DNA from: Pseudoalteromonas arctica
Lineage (GTDB): Bacteria > Pseudomonadota > Gammaproteobacteria > Enterobacterales > Alteromonadaceae
Reading direction: 5' to 3'
Assembly (NCBI RefSeq): GCF_012927645.1
Contig: NZ_JABBMT010000004.1
Location: 124,001-188,000, forward strand
DNA: 64,000 nucleotides
Within the stretch, counting starts at the first letter, position 1. The number at the start of each line of letters is the position of its first letter. The notes beneath the pieces are model-generated. The model worked only from the letters and a program-made list of their open reading frames with translations. It had not been told where the DNA came from and did not search any database. Positions 1-9,237 of this stretch are shown piece by piece. A program made the translations under genes and the position numbers.

Positions 1-201
1 ACCGGTAATAGAGATTACCAAAAGGGATGAAAGGAAGTACATAGGACAGAGGCACGGATAGCCTATATCACACAGAACGAATAAGTAACCGTGTGATCAC
101 ATGGATTAGTAAAGTTTAGGAGTTGATTAAGTTCAATTGCAGGATGCAGAAAATTAGAAGATTCCGCAAGCGCGACTAGCAATAGTTCGCGCTTTCTTTT
201 T
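1..201 (+). ncRNA. candidate CsrB/RsmZ-like small RNA, 3' part (5' end outside window)
   Basis: No reading frame of note lies here, but the plus strand carries seven GGA trinucleotides in 144 nt (at 25, 33, 44, 56, 103, 119 and 142). The complementary strand of the same stretch has hardly any. One lies in the context CAGGATG, the classic CsrA-binding motif of CsrB RNAs, in the loop of a short TGC/GCA stem. Other small hairpins are GGTAAT/ATTACC (4-19) and ATCACAC/GTGTGAT (68-97). The stretch ends in a strong intrinsic terminator. Known biology: CsrB-family RNAs sequester the translational regulator CsrA through repeated GGA loops and end in such terminators. That this is one is inferred from GGA density and the terminator; the 5' end is missing. 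Confidence 0.4.
168..201 (+). terminator. intrinsic terminator of the left-edge RNA
   Basis: AAGCGCGA-CTA pairs with TAG-TTCGCGCTT around a GCAA loop (168-194) and is followed by a T-rich tract. It closes whatever is transcribed from the left. The 134 bases up to rluA hold no other gene and presumably contain the rluA promoter. Confidence 0.8.
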
Positions 202-335
202 GCCCCTAAGCTTAACGACTACTTGCCAATTCGTTCATTTCATTAATACTCTCAAGTCTACTCTAATACGTTATTGATTGTGTATAAGCGCTGACTTCTC
301 TAAAATAGTGCGCTCATAAATCATTGAGGTCGGCC

Positions 336-989
336 GTGTTAATTAACTACAATCCTCCATTAGATCCATATTTAAGCATTTTATTTCAAGATGATGATTT
401 ACTGATCGTCAACAAGCCCAGTGAACTGTTGACTGTGCCAGGAAAAGATCCTAAACACGCCGATTGTTTGATAGCTCGCGTTAACCGTGTTTTTCCTACG
501 GCAAAAATAGTTCATCGCTTGGATATGGCAACCTCTGGAATTATTTGTTTAGCAATGAATAAAGCGGCTCATCGTCATTTAAGTATGCAGTTTCAAGAAC
601 GCCAAACTGCAAAGCGCTATATTGCCCGAGTGTACGCTAAGCTCGAACCATTAACGGGATCTGTTAATTTGCCACTGATCTGTGATTGGCCAAACCGCCC
701 TAAGCAAATGGTTGATCATGACAAGGGGAAGCCCTCTTTAACTCATTACACTGTACTAGAACATGAGCCACACGCCTCTCGTGTGGAACTTACCCCTATT
801 ACCGGGCGTTCTCATCAATTACGTGTACATATGTTGTCATTGGGGCACCCTATTTTAGGCGATAGGCTCTATGCTCATCCTGATGCACTGGCTGCTGCCC
901 CACGCTTGCAATTGCACGCACAAATGCTACAGCTCACTCATCCAGTAACAGCACAAATTATGACTTTTGAAGCCGAGCCAGAGTTTTGA
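336..989 (+). CDS. rluA: dual-specificity pseudouridine synthase RluA (23S rRNA U746 / tRNA U32)
   Basis: Cytoplasmic RNA-modifying enzyme that isomerises uridine to pseudouridine in 23S rRNA (position 746) and in position 32 of several tRNAs. The RluA/RsuA catalytic motif HRLDMATSG with the catalytic Asp is present, as is the C-terminal GRSHQLRVHM motif typical of the family. I chose the GTG at 336 over the upstream TTG at 324 because a GAGG Shine-Dalgarno sequence lies just before it and the resulting protein (217 aa) matches the usual RluA size (E. coli 219 aa). It stands alone between a terminator and the unrelated DUF3530 gene. Other members of the family (RluC, RluD) are longer and carry an S4 domain, which is absent here, so RluA is the best assignment. 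Confidence 0.9.
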   Translation: MLINYNPPLDPYLSILFQDDDLLIVNKPSELLTVPGKDPKHADCLIARVNRVFPTAKIVHRLDMATSGIICLAMNKAAHRHLSMQFQERQTAKRYIARVYAKLEPLTGSVNLPLICDWPNRPKQMVDHDKGKPSLTHYTVLEHEPHASRVELTPITGRSHQLRVHMLSLGHPILGDRLYAHPDALAAAPRLQLHAQMLQLTHPVTAQIMTFEAEPEF

Positions 990-1065
990 TTGTGAGCTAA
1001 AAATCACCCTAAACTTTTTGCTGTACACGCCGATAACCACTTATTGATCCATCATGGTGGTTTAT

Positions 1066-1995
1066 ATGTCTATCGGCAAACAGTTTAAAGCATTACAATT
1101 AATTAGTTTGGTTTACGGAACTCTTTTGACTATGTCAGCCCAAGCAGTCGACTTTATTGCACCCACACCATGGTCAACAATCAGCAGTAATGATTTATCA
1201 CGCCTAATGCCGCAAGATGAACTAAAACAGCTCCTTGCTGGTGATACTGAGTTTTTAAGCTTATATCGCCAACACATGGGTGCCCAACAGCGCGGTGTGG
1301 TGTTAATTATCCCTGATTGGCAACACTTACCTATCAATAACAACGGGCTCAACTTTTTACGCACGCAACTTAACGATTTAGGCTATGCCACAATTGCCAT
1401 AACAGTACCCGATATTGATTGGCAAGCAGCGCCACCTGCGGATGAAAGTGAAACTACCGAACCTGCTGCGACTAAACAAGCTACAAATTCAGGTAATAGC
1501 GAACCATCAGCTGTCACACCTACTCCTGTTGTACATGTTGATGCTATCGATCATATGAGCAACGCGATAATAGATAATTATAAACTCAACTTAATTGCAC
1601 GCTTTAATGCGTTGTATCAAAGTGCATTGGATGAAGATGGGAGAATTGTTGTTATTGCACAAGGTGCCTCTGCAGGAGTATTGCTCGAACATTATGGTGA
1701 ATATCCCAATACCAACATAGATGCATTTGTCAGCCTTAGCAGTTATTTACCAAACAGTAAACGTAACCAACAACTTAACGCGATTATATCGACTATTAGT
1801 CCGCCGCTATTGGATATTTACTACAACATAGATAACCCAGACTTACTGCTGAGTGTGGCGGATAGAAAGCGCTGGGTAAAACGACACAGTAAATATGATT
1901 ACCGCCAACGTGAGCTGTTTGGTTTGCGCTCTGAGCCTGAGCAACATGAGCGCTTGACCAAGGAGGTAGACGGGTTTTTACGCCGCCTTTTTTAA
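1066..1995 (+). CDS. exported DUF3530 family protein (alpha/beta-hydrolase-like)
   Basis: The N-terminus has a signal-peptide-like hydrophobic stretch ending in SAQA, so the protein is probably periplasmic. The rest matches the general pattern of DUF3530: a segment resembling GVVLIIPDWQHLP, a low-complexity T/S/P-rich linker around residues 135-160, and a VVIAQGASAG motif resembling a nucleophile elbow in which the canonical Gly-x-Ser-x-Gly is only partly conserved. The biochemical role is unknown. An in-frame ATG at 1054 also exists; 1066 is preferred because GGTGG sits five bases upstream. The 3' end overlaps the convergent djlA gene by 18 bases, so the two transcripts would overlap at their ends. 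Confidence 0.7.
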   Translation: MSIGKQFKALQLISLVYGTLLTMSAQAVDFIAPTPWSTISSNDLSRLMPQDELKQLLAGDTEFLSLYRQHMGAQQRGVVLIIPDWQHLPINNNGLNFLRTQLNDLGYATIAITVPDIDWQAAPPADESETTEPAATKQATNSGNSEPSAVTPTPVVHVDAIDHMSNAIIDNYKLNLIARFNALYQSALDEDGRIVVIAQGASAGVLLEHYGEYPNTNIDAFVSLSSYLPNSKRNQQLNAIISTISPPLLDIYYNIDNPDLLLSVADRKRWVKRHSKYDYRQRELFGLRSEPEQHERLTKEVDGFLRRLF

Positions 1996-2853
1996 GTATT
2001 CGTAAGCAGCCTGAATATCTTGGCTTTTCTTGACTGCCAGTTCCATCATATGTTTAGGTAAACCTTGAGAAACTAATTTATCAGGATGATGCTGTGCCAT
2101 TAATTTACGGTACGCTACTTTTACTTCTCGTTCACTCGCCTCATTATTGAGCCCCAGCAAAGCCAGAGCTTGAGTACGGCTCATGCCACTATTTGGCGGT
2201 ACATGATGCCCTGAGCCTTCACGATAACTACTGCTTTGCCCTTGTTGACGTTGTTGCTGCTGCTGTTGATAGCGTTGTTGTTGCTGACGAAATGAAAACT
2301 CAGCTTGGTAACGTTTAAGTACAAATGCAAAGTGAGTTTTAGAGATCCCTAGTAACTTACTTACCTCTTGGAGTAGCTCTTTTTCTTGCGCAGCTAACAC
2401 CCCATCAGAAAACGCCATTTGAATTTGAATCTCTAAAAACAGTTGCAATAGATCATGGCGACGAGCAAAACGCTCTTTAAAATCGAAAACCGTTTCTTTT
2501 AATGAAAAATCAGCGTCTTTTCCCGCTTTAAACGCATCTTGTGCCTCTTTTCGATCATCACCGGTAAGTCCCATTTCATCCATAAATAAACTGGCCGCAC
2601 GGATGTGGGTTTCGCTTACGCGGCCATTTGACTTAGCAATGTGCCCCATTACGCCAAAACAGCTGGTAAAAAATAACGCTTGGCGCTGATCAATATCATC
2701 ATCACCTTTAAATAAGCTTGAAAAGCCACCGACTTTGTCAAAGTTCTGCTTTAAACTCTTATCAAACATATGACCAAGATATAAACCTATAAATAAGCCT
2801 ATAATACGCCCAAACATAAAGCCAAAGCAGGCACCTAAAATTTTACCCCACAT
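1978..2853 (-). CDS. djlA: DnaJ-like membrane co-chaperone DjlA
   Basis: Membrane-anchored J-domain protein that stimulates DnaK. The first 30 or so residues form the single glycine-rich membrane segment characteristic of DjlA (GRIIGLFIGLYLGHMFD). A TerB-like helical domain follows at about residues 50-180, then a Q/R-rich linker, and a C-terminal J domain with the HPD tripeptide in AQHHPDKL. The length of 291 aa is close to E. coli (271 aa), the difference being mainly the polyglutamine-like linker. A good Shine-Dalgarno sequence (AGGAG) precedes the ATG. It is the last gene of a leftward cluster behind murU, with a 45-base gap, and converges on the DUF3530 gene. Confidence 0.92.
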   Translation of the reverse strand: MWGKILGACFGFMFGRIIGLFIGLYLGHMFDKSLKQNFDKVGGFSSLFKGDDDIDQRQALFFTSCFGVMGHIAKSNGRVSETHIRAASLFMDEMGLTGDDRKEAQDAFKAGKDADFSLKETVFDFKERFARRHDLLQLFLEIQIQMAFSDGVLAAQEKELLQEVSKLLGISKTHFAFVLKRYQAEFSFRQQQQRYQQQQQQRQQGQSSSYREGSGHHVPPNSGMSRTQALALLGLNNEASEREVKVAYRKLMAQHHPDKLVSQGLPKHMMELAVKKSQDIQAAYEYLKKAA

Positions 2854-2898
2854 GAGGCGCTCCTATTATATATGTGAATTACTTAATGAATTACTTTG

Positions 2899-3555
2899 CT
2901 ATCCTGCTAACGAGTTATTCAATTGTGCTAATCGCTCTGGCGTACCAATATCATCCCAACGACCAATGTACAACTCTGTAGAAACACTATGCTCAGCCAA
3001 CTTTTCTTTTAATAGCGGACCTAGGCGGTGAGTACCCGCTGCAATTCCTGCAAAAAATTGCTGATGAAAACGACTAATCCCTGAAAACGTATACTTTGGG
3101 CTACCTTCATCTAAATGGCGCAGTGTAAAATCACCATCAGGGTTATGGGCTGGATTTTCAACTAACACAATATGTGCCTCGCCCGCATCTAAGTGAATAT
3201 GCAGTAATGAACTAACATCATAGTCGGTAAATATATCGCCATTAATTACAATAAATTGCTCACCAAGCAAAGGTAAGGCTTGCATAATACCACCTGCTGT
3301 TTCTAATCCCTGCTCAGGCTCTTGGCTATACTCAATATGTACACCAAGCCGGCTACCATCGCCAAAGTAAGCACGGATCTTATCTCCTTGCCAAGCAAGG
3401 TTAATAATAAAATCAGTGATCCCTGCGGTTTTTAGTCGCTCAATATGATGCTCGATTAATGGTTTTCCTTGCACCTTTAACATAGGTTTAGGTAATTCTG
3501 CGGTAAGTGGCATCATCCGCTGACCGCGACCTGCGGCTAAAATCATCGCTTTCAT
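2899..3555 (-). CDS. murU: N-acetylmuramate alpha-1-phosphate uridylyltransferase MurU
   Basis: Nucleotidyltransferase that converts MurNAc-1-phosphate to UDP-MurNAc in the anhMurNAc recycling route described in Pseudomonas, which bypasses de novo synthesis and the fosfomycin target MurA. The N-terminal signature AAGRGQRMMPLT...PKPML is the nucleotide-binding loop of sugar-1-phosphate nucleotidyltransferases, and NGDIF is the metal-binding Asp region. The length of 218 aa is typical of MurU. The ATG overlaps the amgK stop codon (TAATG), so the two genes are translationally coupled. That pairing, next to divergent lptD, matches the Pseudomonas arrangement and is the main reason for preferring MurU over a generic nucleotidyltransferase. 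Confidence 0.85.
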   Translation of the reverse strand: MKAMILAAGRGQRMMPLTAELPKPMLKVQGKPLIEHHIERLKTAGITDFIINLAWQGDKIRAYFGDGSRLGVHIEYSQEPEQGLETAGGIMQALPLLGEQFIVINGDIFTDYDVSSLLHIHLDAGEAHIVLVENPAHNPDGDFTLRHLDEGSPKYTFSGISRFHQQFFAGIAAGTHRLGPLLKEKLAEHSVSTELYIGRWDDIGTPERLAQLNNSLAG

Positions 3556-4559
3556 TATTTAGTGGGCACTTTATTGAGTGCTGCTAAGGTAGCAGGAATA
3601 ATCGTACTGTTGATCCATTTACCCAGCTCCACCAACGATGAGTGTTCTTGCGCCACGTCACTAATGTAGCGCAGTGTTGGTAATACATTATCCATATAAC
3701 CGAGTTTACCATCGCGTAAATTTAACCGGCAAAAAATACCCGCTGCTTTTAAATGACGTTGAATACCAGTTAAATCAAACCATTGCTTAAAGGTTGCAAA
3801 GCTGGTGTTATTAATCAAGCCTTGTTGCTCAAACTCAGTAAATGCATGTTCGAGTAAGTACTCAAGTTCATCGTGAGGAAGTTTAAAATAGCAATCACGC
3901 AATAACGATACAAGGTCATAACATACTGGGCCTTGCACAGCATCTTGATAATCAATAATTGCCCATTGTTGCTCGCTGTGCATAATATTACGGCTATGAA
4001 AATCACGGTGTACGGTGACGCTAGGTTGCGCGAGTATATTTTCAATTAACAACTCACAGCTCGTTTGCCATAAAGTACGTTCTGCAGCAGTGACTTTTAG
4101 CTCTAATAATCCTTCAACCAACCACTCTAAAAAAATACTTAGTTCTAATTCTAAAAATGCACGATCAAAATCTTCCATGTGTTCAACAGGCGGCATTTTT
4201 GCCCATTGTGCACTGAGTTTTATAAGGTGTTTATAGTGATTGATACGTTCTTTATCATCGAGCATATCAGCAAGATGTATATTGCCTAAATCGCTTAATA
4301 AGAAGAATCCTTGTTTTTCATCAGCATGTAATATTTTTGGTAGCTTGAAACCATGCTCAGAAAAAACTTTGTTGAGTTCTATATAAGGGGTGTTATCGAG
4401 CTTAGCTGGATCTGAGTCCATAACTATATAGCTTTCTTGACCGCGATTTAAACGGAAATAACGGCGAAAGCTGGCGTCTCCTGTGATCGCTGCTAGCTGG
4501 TATACTTCATCGTCGAAGTGCGGATTTAAAAACTGCTGTAAACTTTTATAACGATTCAT
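3555..4559 (-). CDS. amgK: N-acetylmuramate/N-acetylglucosamine 1-kinase AmgK
   Basis: Sugar kinase of the aminoglycoside phosphotransferase (APH) fold that phosphorylates the anomeric hydroxyl of MurNAc, feeding MurU. The catalytic loop VHRDFHSRNIM and the following metal-binding IIDYQDA motif are the kinase Brenner and DFG-equivalent motifs. The length (334 aa) fits. It is the first gene of the leftward amgK-murU-djlA cluster and is divergent from lptD across about 100 bases, so the promoters of cell-wall recycling and LPS export genes are adjacent. Generic databases often call such proteins 'aminoglycoside phosphotransferase'; the murU partner argues against a resistance role. Confidence 0.85.
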   Translation of the reverse strand: MNRYKSLQQFLNPHFDDEVYQLAAITGDASFRRYFRLNRGQESYIVMDSDPAKLDNTPYIELNKVFSEHGFKLPKILHADEKQGFFLLSDLGNIHLADMLDDKERINHYKHLIKLSAQWAKMPPVEHMEDFDRAFLELELSIFLEWLVEGLLELKVTAAERTLWQTSCELLIENILAQPSVTVHRDFHSRNIMHSEQQWAIIDYQDAVQGPVCYDLVSLLRDCYFKLPHDELEYLLEHAFTEFEQQGLINNTSFATFKQWFDLTGIQRHLKAAGIFCRLNLRDGKLGYMDNVLPTLRYISDVAQEHSSLVELGKWINSTIIPATLAALNKVPTK

Positions 4560-4662
4560 TTTACAAGATATCTATTTTTCACTAAGTCAATTACTGTATT
4601 TGCCATTGTTTTCCTTTATTATGTCATTCTTACATTCAACGACAGCATATTAAGGTTAATAA

Positions 4663-6909
4663 ATGAGCAAAACCTGGGGCATGATGATGCTAAGTGTGAT
4701 CAGCGCACCATCGTTCGCCGAAACTGAACTGACACACAACTTTTGTGGCAATTCAATGCAAACCAGAGCTTGGCAACCGCTTGCTGGCCTTGACCTAGGC
4801 ATGATCGATATCCGTTCAGATGATATTGAACTGCTTGGTACTCAAAGCGCAGAATTTACCGGTAATGTTGATATTAACACCCTTACTATGAGTTTGTCCG
4901 CACAAAGTGCGCTAATTGACAAACAGCATGGGTTACTTAATGCAACAGGCCCTATTACTTACCGTGACACTATCAGTGAAGTAAATAGTTCAGGTCTCAA
5001 TACTGATTTAAATAGTTCTGAAATCAGTCTACTTGGTGCCGATTATAAGCTAACTGATCAACAAGCACACGGCGGTGCAGAAAAGCTAACTATTAATAAG
5101 TCTGGCTTAGATCTACTGAACGCAAGCTTTACTACCTGCCCAAGCGATACGCCCTTGTGGACAATTCAAGCTGAACAAATTTTATTATCCCGTGAAGAAG
5201 GCTGGGGCGAAACCCATGATATGGTATTGCGTATTATGGATACGCCAGTACTTTATTTACCCTACTTCACTTTCCCAATTGATAATCGAAGAAAATCAGG
5301 CCTATTAACACCCAATATTTCCAGTTCAGATCGCTACGGCGTTGAAACTGTTACCCCATATTATTGGAATATAGCAGCAAACTTTGATGCCACGATCACG
5401 CCACGCTATATGTCTAAAAAAGGCTTGCAATTACAAGGGGAATTTAGATATTTAAATGAGATTAGCCAAGGCTTACTTGGTTTGGAGTATCTAAACAAAG
5501 ATGATTCGGAGCCTGATTTAGACGAACGCTACTTGTTTCATTGGCAGCAACAAAGTTATTTTGGTGAAAATTGGCGTGCAAATATCGATATCACCAATGT
5601 CAGTGATGATAACTACCTCACGGATTTAGGTTCCAACTATGCGACTCGTACTGATACTCAGCTTTATCGTACTGGCCTGCTATCTCATTTAGGCGAAACT
5701 TGGCGTACTGATATCAAAGTACAAAACTTTGAAGTGCTCGGTGAGCATGTTGAATCGTATGCGGCGTGGCCACAAATTAGCTTTACACAAACAGCACCAT
5801 TTAATTTTCAAGATATTGCACTGACCCTAAACGGTGAACTGAGCCACTTTACTAATGATACGGCAATCATAGAAAAAGCTACTCGGGTGCACATCGAACC
5901 CAAAGCCAGTTATGGTTATCAAGAGCATGCTTGGGCGTTTTTATCTGAATTTAGCGTACTGCACACTAACTATAAGCAAGAAGGTGATTTAGCTAATACC
6001 GATTATGCTAAATCAGTTTCACGTACCTTGCCTAAAGTGCGTTTATACAGCCAATTAAACTTTGAGCGTGATACTACCATCTTCACTGATGATGGTATTC
6101 AAACCTTAGAGCCGCAAGTACAATATTTGTATACACCAAATAAAGATCAATCAGATATAGGTTTATACGATACGACAAAACTACAAGATGATTTTTTTGG
6201 TTTATTCCGTGATAGTCGCTTCTCAAGTGTGGATCGGATAGCCGCAGCGAATCAATTTACATTAGGTGCAACCACGCGTTTATTTAATAATAAAAGTGAA
6301 GAGCTGTTTAACTTTAGTGCCGGCCAAATATTTTATTTAAGTGACTCTGCCAAGCCAACATCACAAGGGTTAAACTCAGATACCAACTATAATGCCTTGT
6401 TTGCCGCACAAACCATGTTACATTGGCACCGCCGCTGGTATTTATCAGGCGGCATTCAATATGACACCGATGGCAAGCAGATTATCCAGTCGAATGCAAC
6501 CTTAGATTATAAAGGTGACGATAATCAGCTAGTACAATTGAACCATCGCTATGCAAATGATGTCTCAGGCAATACAATCGAACAAGTTGGCTTTTTTACT
6601 AGCATTCCGCTCAGTGATCAATGGCAGTTTGTAAGTAGCTATCACCGTGATTTAGAAAGCGGTCGTAGTGTCGAGGTGTTCAGCGGATTGCAATATGAAT
6701 CATGCTGTTGGGCCTTTCAAATTACCGGTCGTCGCCAAATCGAAACTGATTTAAATCAAGCGATAGGCCAAGAACAAGCCACTTTTGATTCAAGCATTGG
6801 GTTTAATATTGTCTTAAAAGGGTTAGGTAGTAAAAGCCGTTATGATGCACAAAAATTATTACAACAAGGTATTTTTGGCTATCGTAGACCGTATTTTCTT
6901 AATAACTAG
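4663..6909 (+). CDS. lptD: LPS-assembly outer membrane protein LptD
   Basis: Outer-membrane beta-barrel that, with LptE, inserts lipopolysaccharide into the outer leaflet. The start is followed by a short signal peptide ending SFAE. An OstA/LptA-like beta-jellyroll (about residues 45-180) precedes the barrel. The four cysteines used for the disulfides needed for LptD maturation are all present: C28, C159 and the adjacent pair C681-C682 (ESCCW). The length of 748 aa is slightly below E. coli (784). It is the first gene of the classical lptD-surA-pdxA-rsmA-apaG-apaH order, with its chaperone SurA encoded 36 bases downstream. I did not find a convincing sigma-E promoter in the 100-base upstream gap. 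Confidence 0.95.
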   Translation: MSKTWGMMMLSVISAPSFAETELTHNFCGNSMQTRAWQPLAGLDLGMIDIRSDDIELLGTQSAEFTGNVDINTLTMSLSAQSALIDKQHGLLNATGPITYRDTISEVNSSGLNTDLNSSEISLLGADYKLTDQQAHGGAEKLTINKSGLDLLNASFTTCPSDTPLWTIQAEQILLSREEGWGETHDMVLRIMDTPVLYLPYFTFPIDNRRKSGLLTPNISSSDRYGVETVTPYYWNIAANFDATITPRYMSKKGLQLQGEFRYLNEISQGLLGLEYLNKDDSEPDLDERYLFHWQQQSYFGENWRANIDITNVSDDNYLTDLGSNYATRTDTQLYRTGLLSHLGETWRTDIKVQNFEVLGEHVESYAAWPQISFTQTAPFNFQDIALTLNGELSHFTNDTAIIEKATRVHIEPKASYGYQEHAWAFLSEFSVLHTNYKQEGDLANTDYAKSVSRTLPKVRLYSQLNFERDTTIFTDDGIQTLEPQVQYLYTPNKDQSDIGLYDTTKLQDDFFGLFRDSRFSSVDRIAAANQFTLGATTRLFNNKSEELFNFSAGQIFYLSDSAKPTSQGLNSDTNYNALFAAQTMLHWHRRWYLSGGIQYDTDGKQIIQSNATLDYKGDDNQLVQLNHRYANDVSGNTIEQVGFFTSIPLSDQWQFVSSYHRDLESGRSVEVFSGLQYESCCWAFQITGRRQIETDLNQAIGQEQATFDSSIGFNIVLKGLGSKSRYDAQKLLQQGIFGYRRPYFLNN

Positions 6910-6945
6910 TATTACCGTACTATTAGCAAGAGTATTAGAAAAAGT

Positions 6946-8241
6946 ATGAATTTAAAAAAATTATTAGCATCCGCATTTTTGACGCTTGGTTTATGCCAAA
7001 GCGCTTTCGCAGCCCCTGTTGAAATAGACAAGGTGGTTGGTATTGTAAACCAAGGGGTTATTTTACAAAGTGAAGTAAACACTATTGTTAACCGCGTAAA
7101 AACCCAAGCCAAAGAGCAAGGACAAGAATTACCTTCAGATGATACACTACGTATTCAAGCAATGGAGCGCTTAGTAAATCAAGCGTTGATGATGCAATTA
7201 GCTGAGCGGATGGGGTTAGAAATCTCTGATAGCCAACTGGATCAAACTTTGGTTGGTATGGCTAAAGAGCAAGGCGGAACAATAGCTGACTTACGCCGCA
7301 CGATTGAAGCATCAGGCGAGAGTTTCCAGTCTTATCGCGAAGAAATTCGTAAGGAGATCACCACTCAACAAGTGATGCGCGCAAACGTAGATCGTCGTAT
7401 TTATATTAGCCCGCAAGAAGTTGATAATCTCTTAAAAATAATGGAAAGCCAAGGTCAAAATACGGAAGAGTATGACATTGGTCATATCCTTATTGATATT
7501 CCAAATAATGCCTCTGCGGATGAAATTGCTAGCGCAAAAACTCGCGCAGATAAAGTTATTGAATTTTTACAAGACGGGAAAGAGTTTAAACGCATAGCGA
7601 TTTCATCATCAAGTGGGTCAAAAGCACTTGAAGGTGGTCAATTAGGATGGATGAGCATTAATGAAATGCCGTCATTATTTGCTGAAGCTGTTAAAGGCAC
7701 CAAAAAAGATGCCATTATCGGTCCGCTTCGCTCTGGTGCTGGCTTTCATATCATTAAAGTGCAAGATATTCGTGGTCGTCAGGTGGTTGAAACGACTGAA
7801 GTTCGCTCTCGCCATATCTTGATCAAGCCATCAATCATTTTAAGTGAAGAAAAAGCTCGCACTATGCTCAATGGCTTTGCTAAAGATTTACGTGCAGGAA
7901 CTGCTGATTTTGCTGAACTTGCAAAAGAATACTCAGAAGATCCTGGTTCAGCCTTAAAAGGTGGAGAGTACGATTGGACAGACCCTACAACCTATGTGCC
8001 ACAATTTAGAGACACTTTATTATCTCTTGATAAAAATGAGATTAGTGATCCATTTAGAACCACATTTGGTTGGCACATCGTGCAATTATTAGATAAACGC
8101 ATCGCTGATAAAACAGAGATCGCGAAACGTAATCGTGCTCACGGCATGCTGTTTAATCGTAAATTCAAAGAAGAAAGCTTTAACTGGCAGCAAGAAATGC
8201 GTGAGCAAGCTCATGTTGAAATTTTCCCAATTGATGAATAA
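6946..8241 (+). CDS. surA: periplasmic chaperone and peptidyl-prolyl isomerase SurA
   Basis: Periplasmic chaperone that escorts outer-membrane beta-barrels, including LptD, to the BAM complex. A signal peptide ends in SAFA, followed by the SurA N-terminal domain (EIDKVVGIVNQGVI). There are two parvulin-type PPIase domains, starting near YDIGHILIDIP (about residue 177) and RSRHILIKPS (about residue 289). The C-terminal helix ends in HVEIFPIDE. The length (431 aa) equals the E. coli protein within a few residues. The pdxA start follows only three bases after the stop codon, so the two are co-transcribed. Confidence 0.96.
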   Translation: MNLKKLLASAFLTLGLCQSAFAAPVEIDKVVGIVNQGVILQSEVNTIVNRVKTQAKEQGQELPSDDTLRIQAMERLVNQALMMQLAERMGLEISDSQLDQTLVGMAKEQGGTIADLRRTIEASGESFQSYREEIRKEITTQQVMRANVDRRIYISPQEVDNLLKIMESQGQNTEEYDIGHILIDIPNNASADEIASAKTRADKVIEFLQDGKEFKRIAISSSSGSKALEGGQLGWMSINEMPSLFAEAVKGTKKDAIIGPLRSGAGFHIIKVQDIRGRQVVETTEVRSRHILIKPSIILSEEKARTMLNGFAKDLRAGTADFAELAKEYSEDPGSALKGGEYDWTDPTTYVPQFRDTLLSLDKNEISDPFRTTFGWHIVQLLDKRIADKTEIAKRNRAHGMLFNRKFKEESFNWQQEMREQAHVEIFPIDE

Positions 8242-8244
8242 CCA

Positions 8245-9237
8245 ATGATCCTACGTATTGCAATTACTCCCGGCGAACCTGCCGGGATCGGCCCTGATTT
8301 ATTGTTGCAACTTGCCCAGCATGATTGGCCTGCACAGCTGGTTGTAATTGCTGATAAGCAATTATTACAACAGCGAGCCAAACAGCTTGGTTTAACCATC
8401 AACTTAATTCCATTTGATGAAAATGCACCAGCAGCAATCGCCCCAGCAGGAAGTGTTTATCTGCACCAAGTTGATTTAGGTGCCGACGTTGAAATGGGTG
8501 TATTAAATGATGCCAACGGCCAATACGTACTAGATACCTTGCGTTTCGCGTGCGAAAAAAACATGAATGGTACGTTTGCAGCGGTTGTAACTGGTCCCGT
8601 TCATAAAGGTATTATCAATAAAGCTGGTATTTCATTTAGCGGCCATACCGAATATTTTGCCCAGCAATCAAATACGCCTGATGTGGTCATGCTATTGGCA
8701 ACAGAAGGGTTGCGTGTTGCTCTGGTAACCACTCATATTCCTCTCGCTTATGTATCGCGTGCTATTACCAGCGAGCGTTTGAGTAAAGTTGTTGGTATTT
8801 TACAGCATGATTTACAAACTAAATTTGGTATCGAAAGACCACTTATTTTAGTCTGTGGGCTTAACCCTCATGCGGGTGAAGATGGCCATTTAGGGCGTGA
8901 AGAAATTGACACCATCACCCCAACCATTGAACAGCTCAATAGTGAAGGTATGAATTTAATCGGCCCATTGCCAGCTGATACCTTGTTCCAAGATAAATAC
9001 CTATCACAAGCTGATGCAGTGCTGGCAATGTATCATGATCAAGGTTTACCTGTGCTAAAATACAAAGGTTTTGGCAAATCGGTTAATATCACCCTTGGTT
9101 TGCCGTTTATACGCACCTCAGTTGATCACGGTACGGCACTCGATTTAGCCGGTACTGGTGATGCTGATGTTGGTAGTTTTGAATTAGCGATCCGCGAAGC
9201 AATTAAGCTCGCCCATGAAAAAGCACAAAATCAATGA
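8245..9237 (+). CDS. pdxA: 4-hydroxythreonine-4-phosphate dehydrogenase PdxA
   Basis: Cytoplasmic NAD-dependent enzyme of the DXP-dependent pyridoxal phosphate pathway that oxidises 4-phosphohydroxy-L-threonine. It has the family N-terminus [13 protein letters not shown], the SGHTEYFA segment with a metal-ligand His, the [13 protein letters not shown] signature, and the [11 protein letters not shown] stretch. 330 aa is the normal length. It starts three bases after surA, and its TGA overlaps the rsmA start codon (ATGA), which indicates translational coupling within the operon. Confidence 0.96.
   Translation: MILRIAITPGEPAGIGPDLLLQLAQHDWPAQLVVIADKQLLQQRAKQLGLTINLIPFDENAPAAIAPAGSVYLHQVDLGADVEMGVLNDANGQYVLDTLRFACEKNMNGTFAAVVTGPVHKGIINKAGISFSGHTEYFAQQSNTPDVVMLLATEGLRVALVTTHIPLAYVSRAITSERLSKVVGILQHDLQTKFGIERPLILVCGLNPHAGEDGHLGREEIDTITPTIEQLNSEGMNLIGPLPADTLFQDKYLSQADAVLAMYHDQGLPVLKYKGFGKSVNITLGLPFIRTSVDHGTALDLAGTGDADVGSFELAIREAIKLAHEKAQNQ

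Noticed and set aside
3555-4559. Aminoglycoside resistance phosphotransferase
   Set aside because: The kinase fold is the same, but coupling with a MurU-type nucleotidyltransferase beside lptD indicates the cell-wall recycling kinase AmgK.
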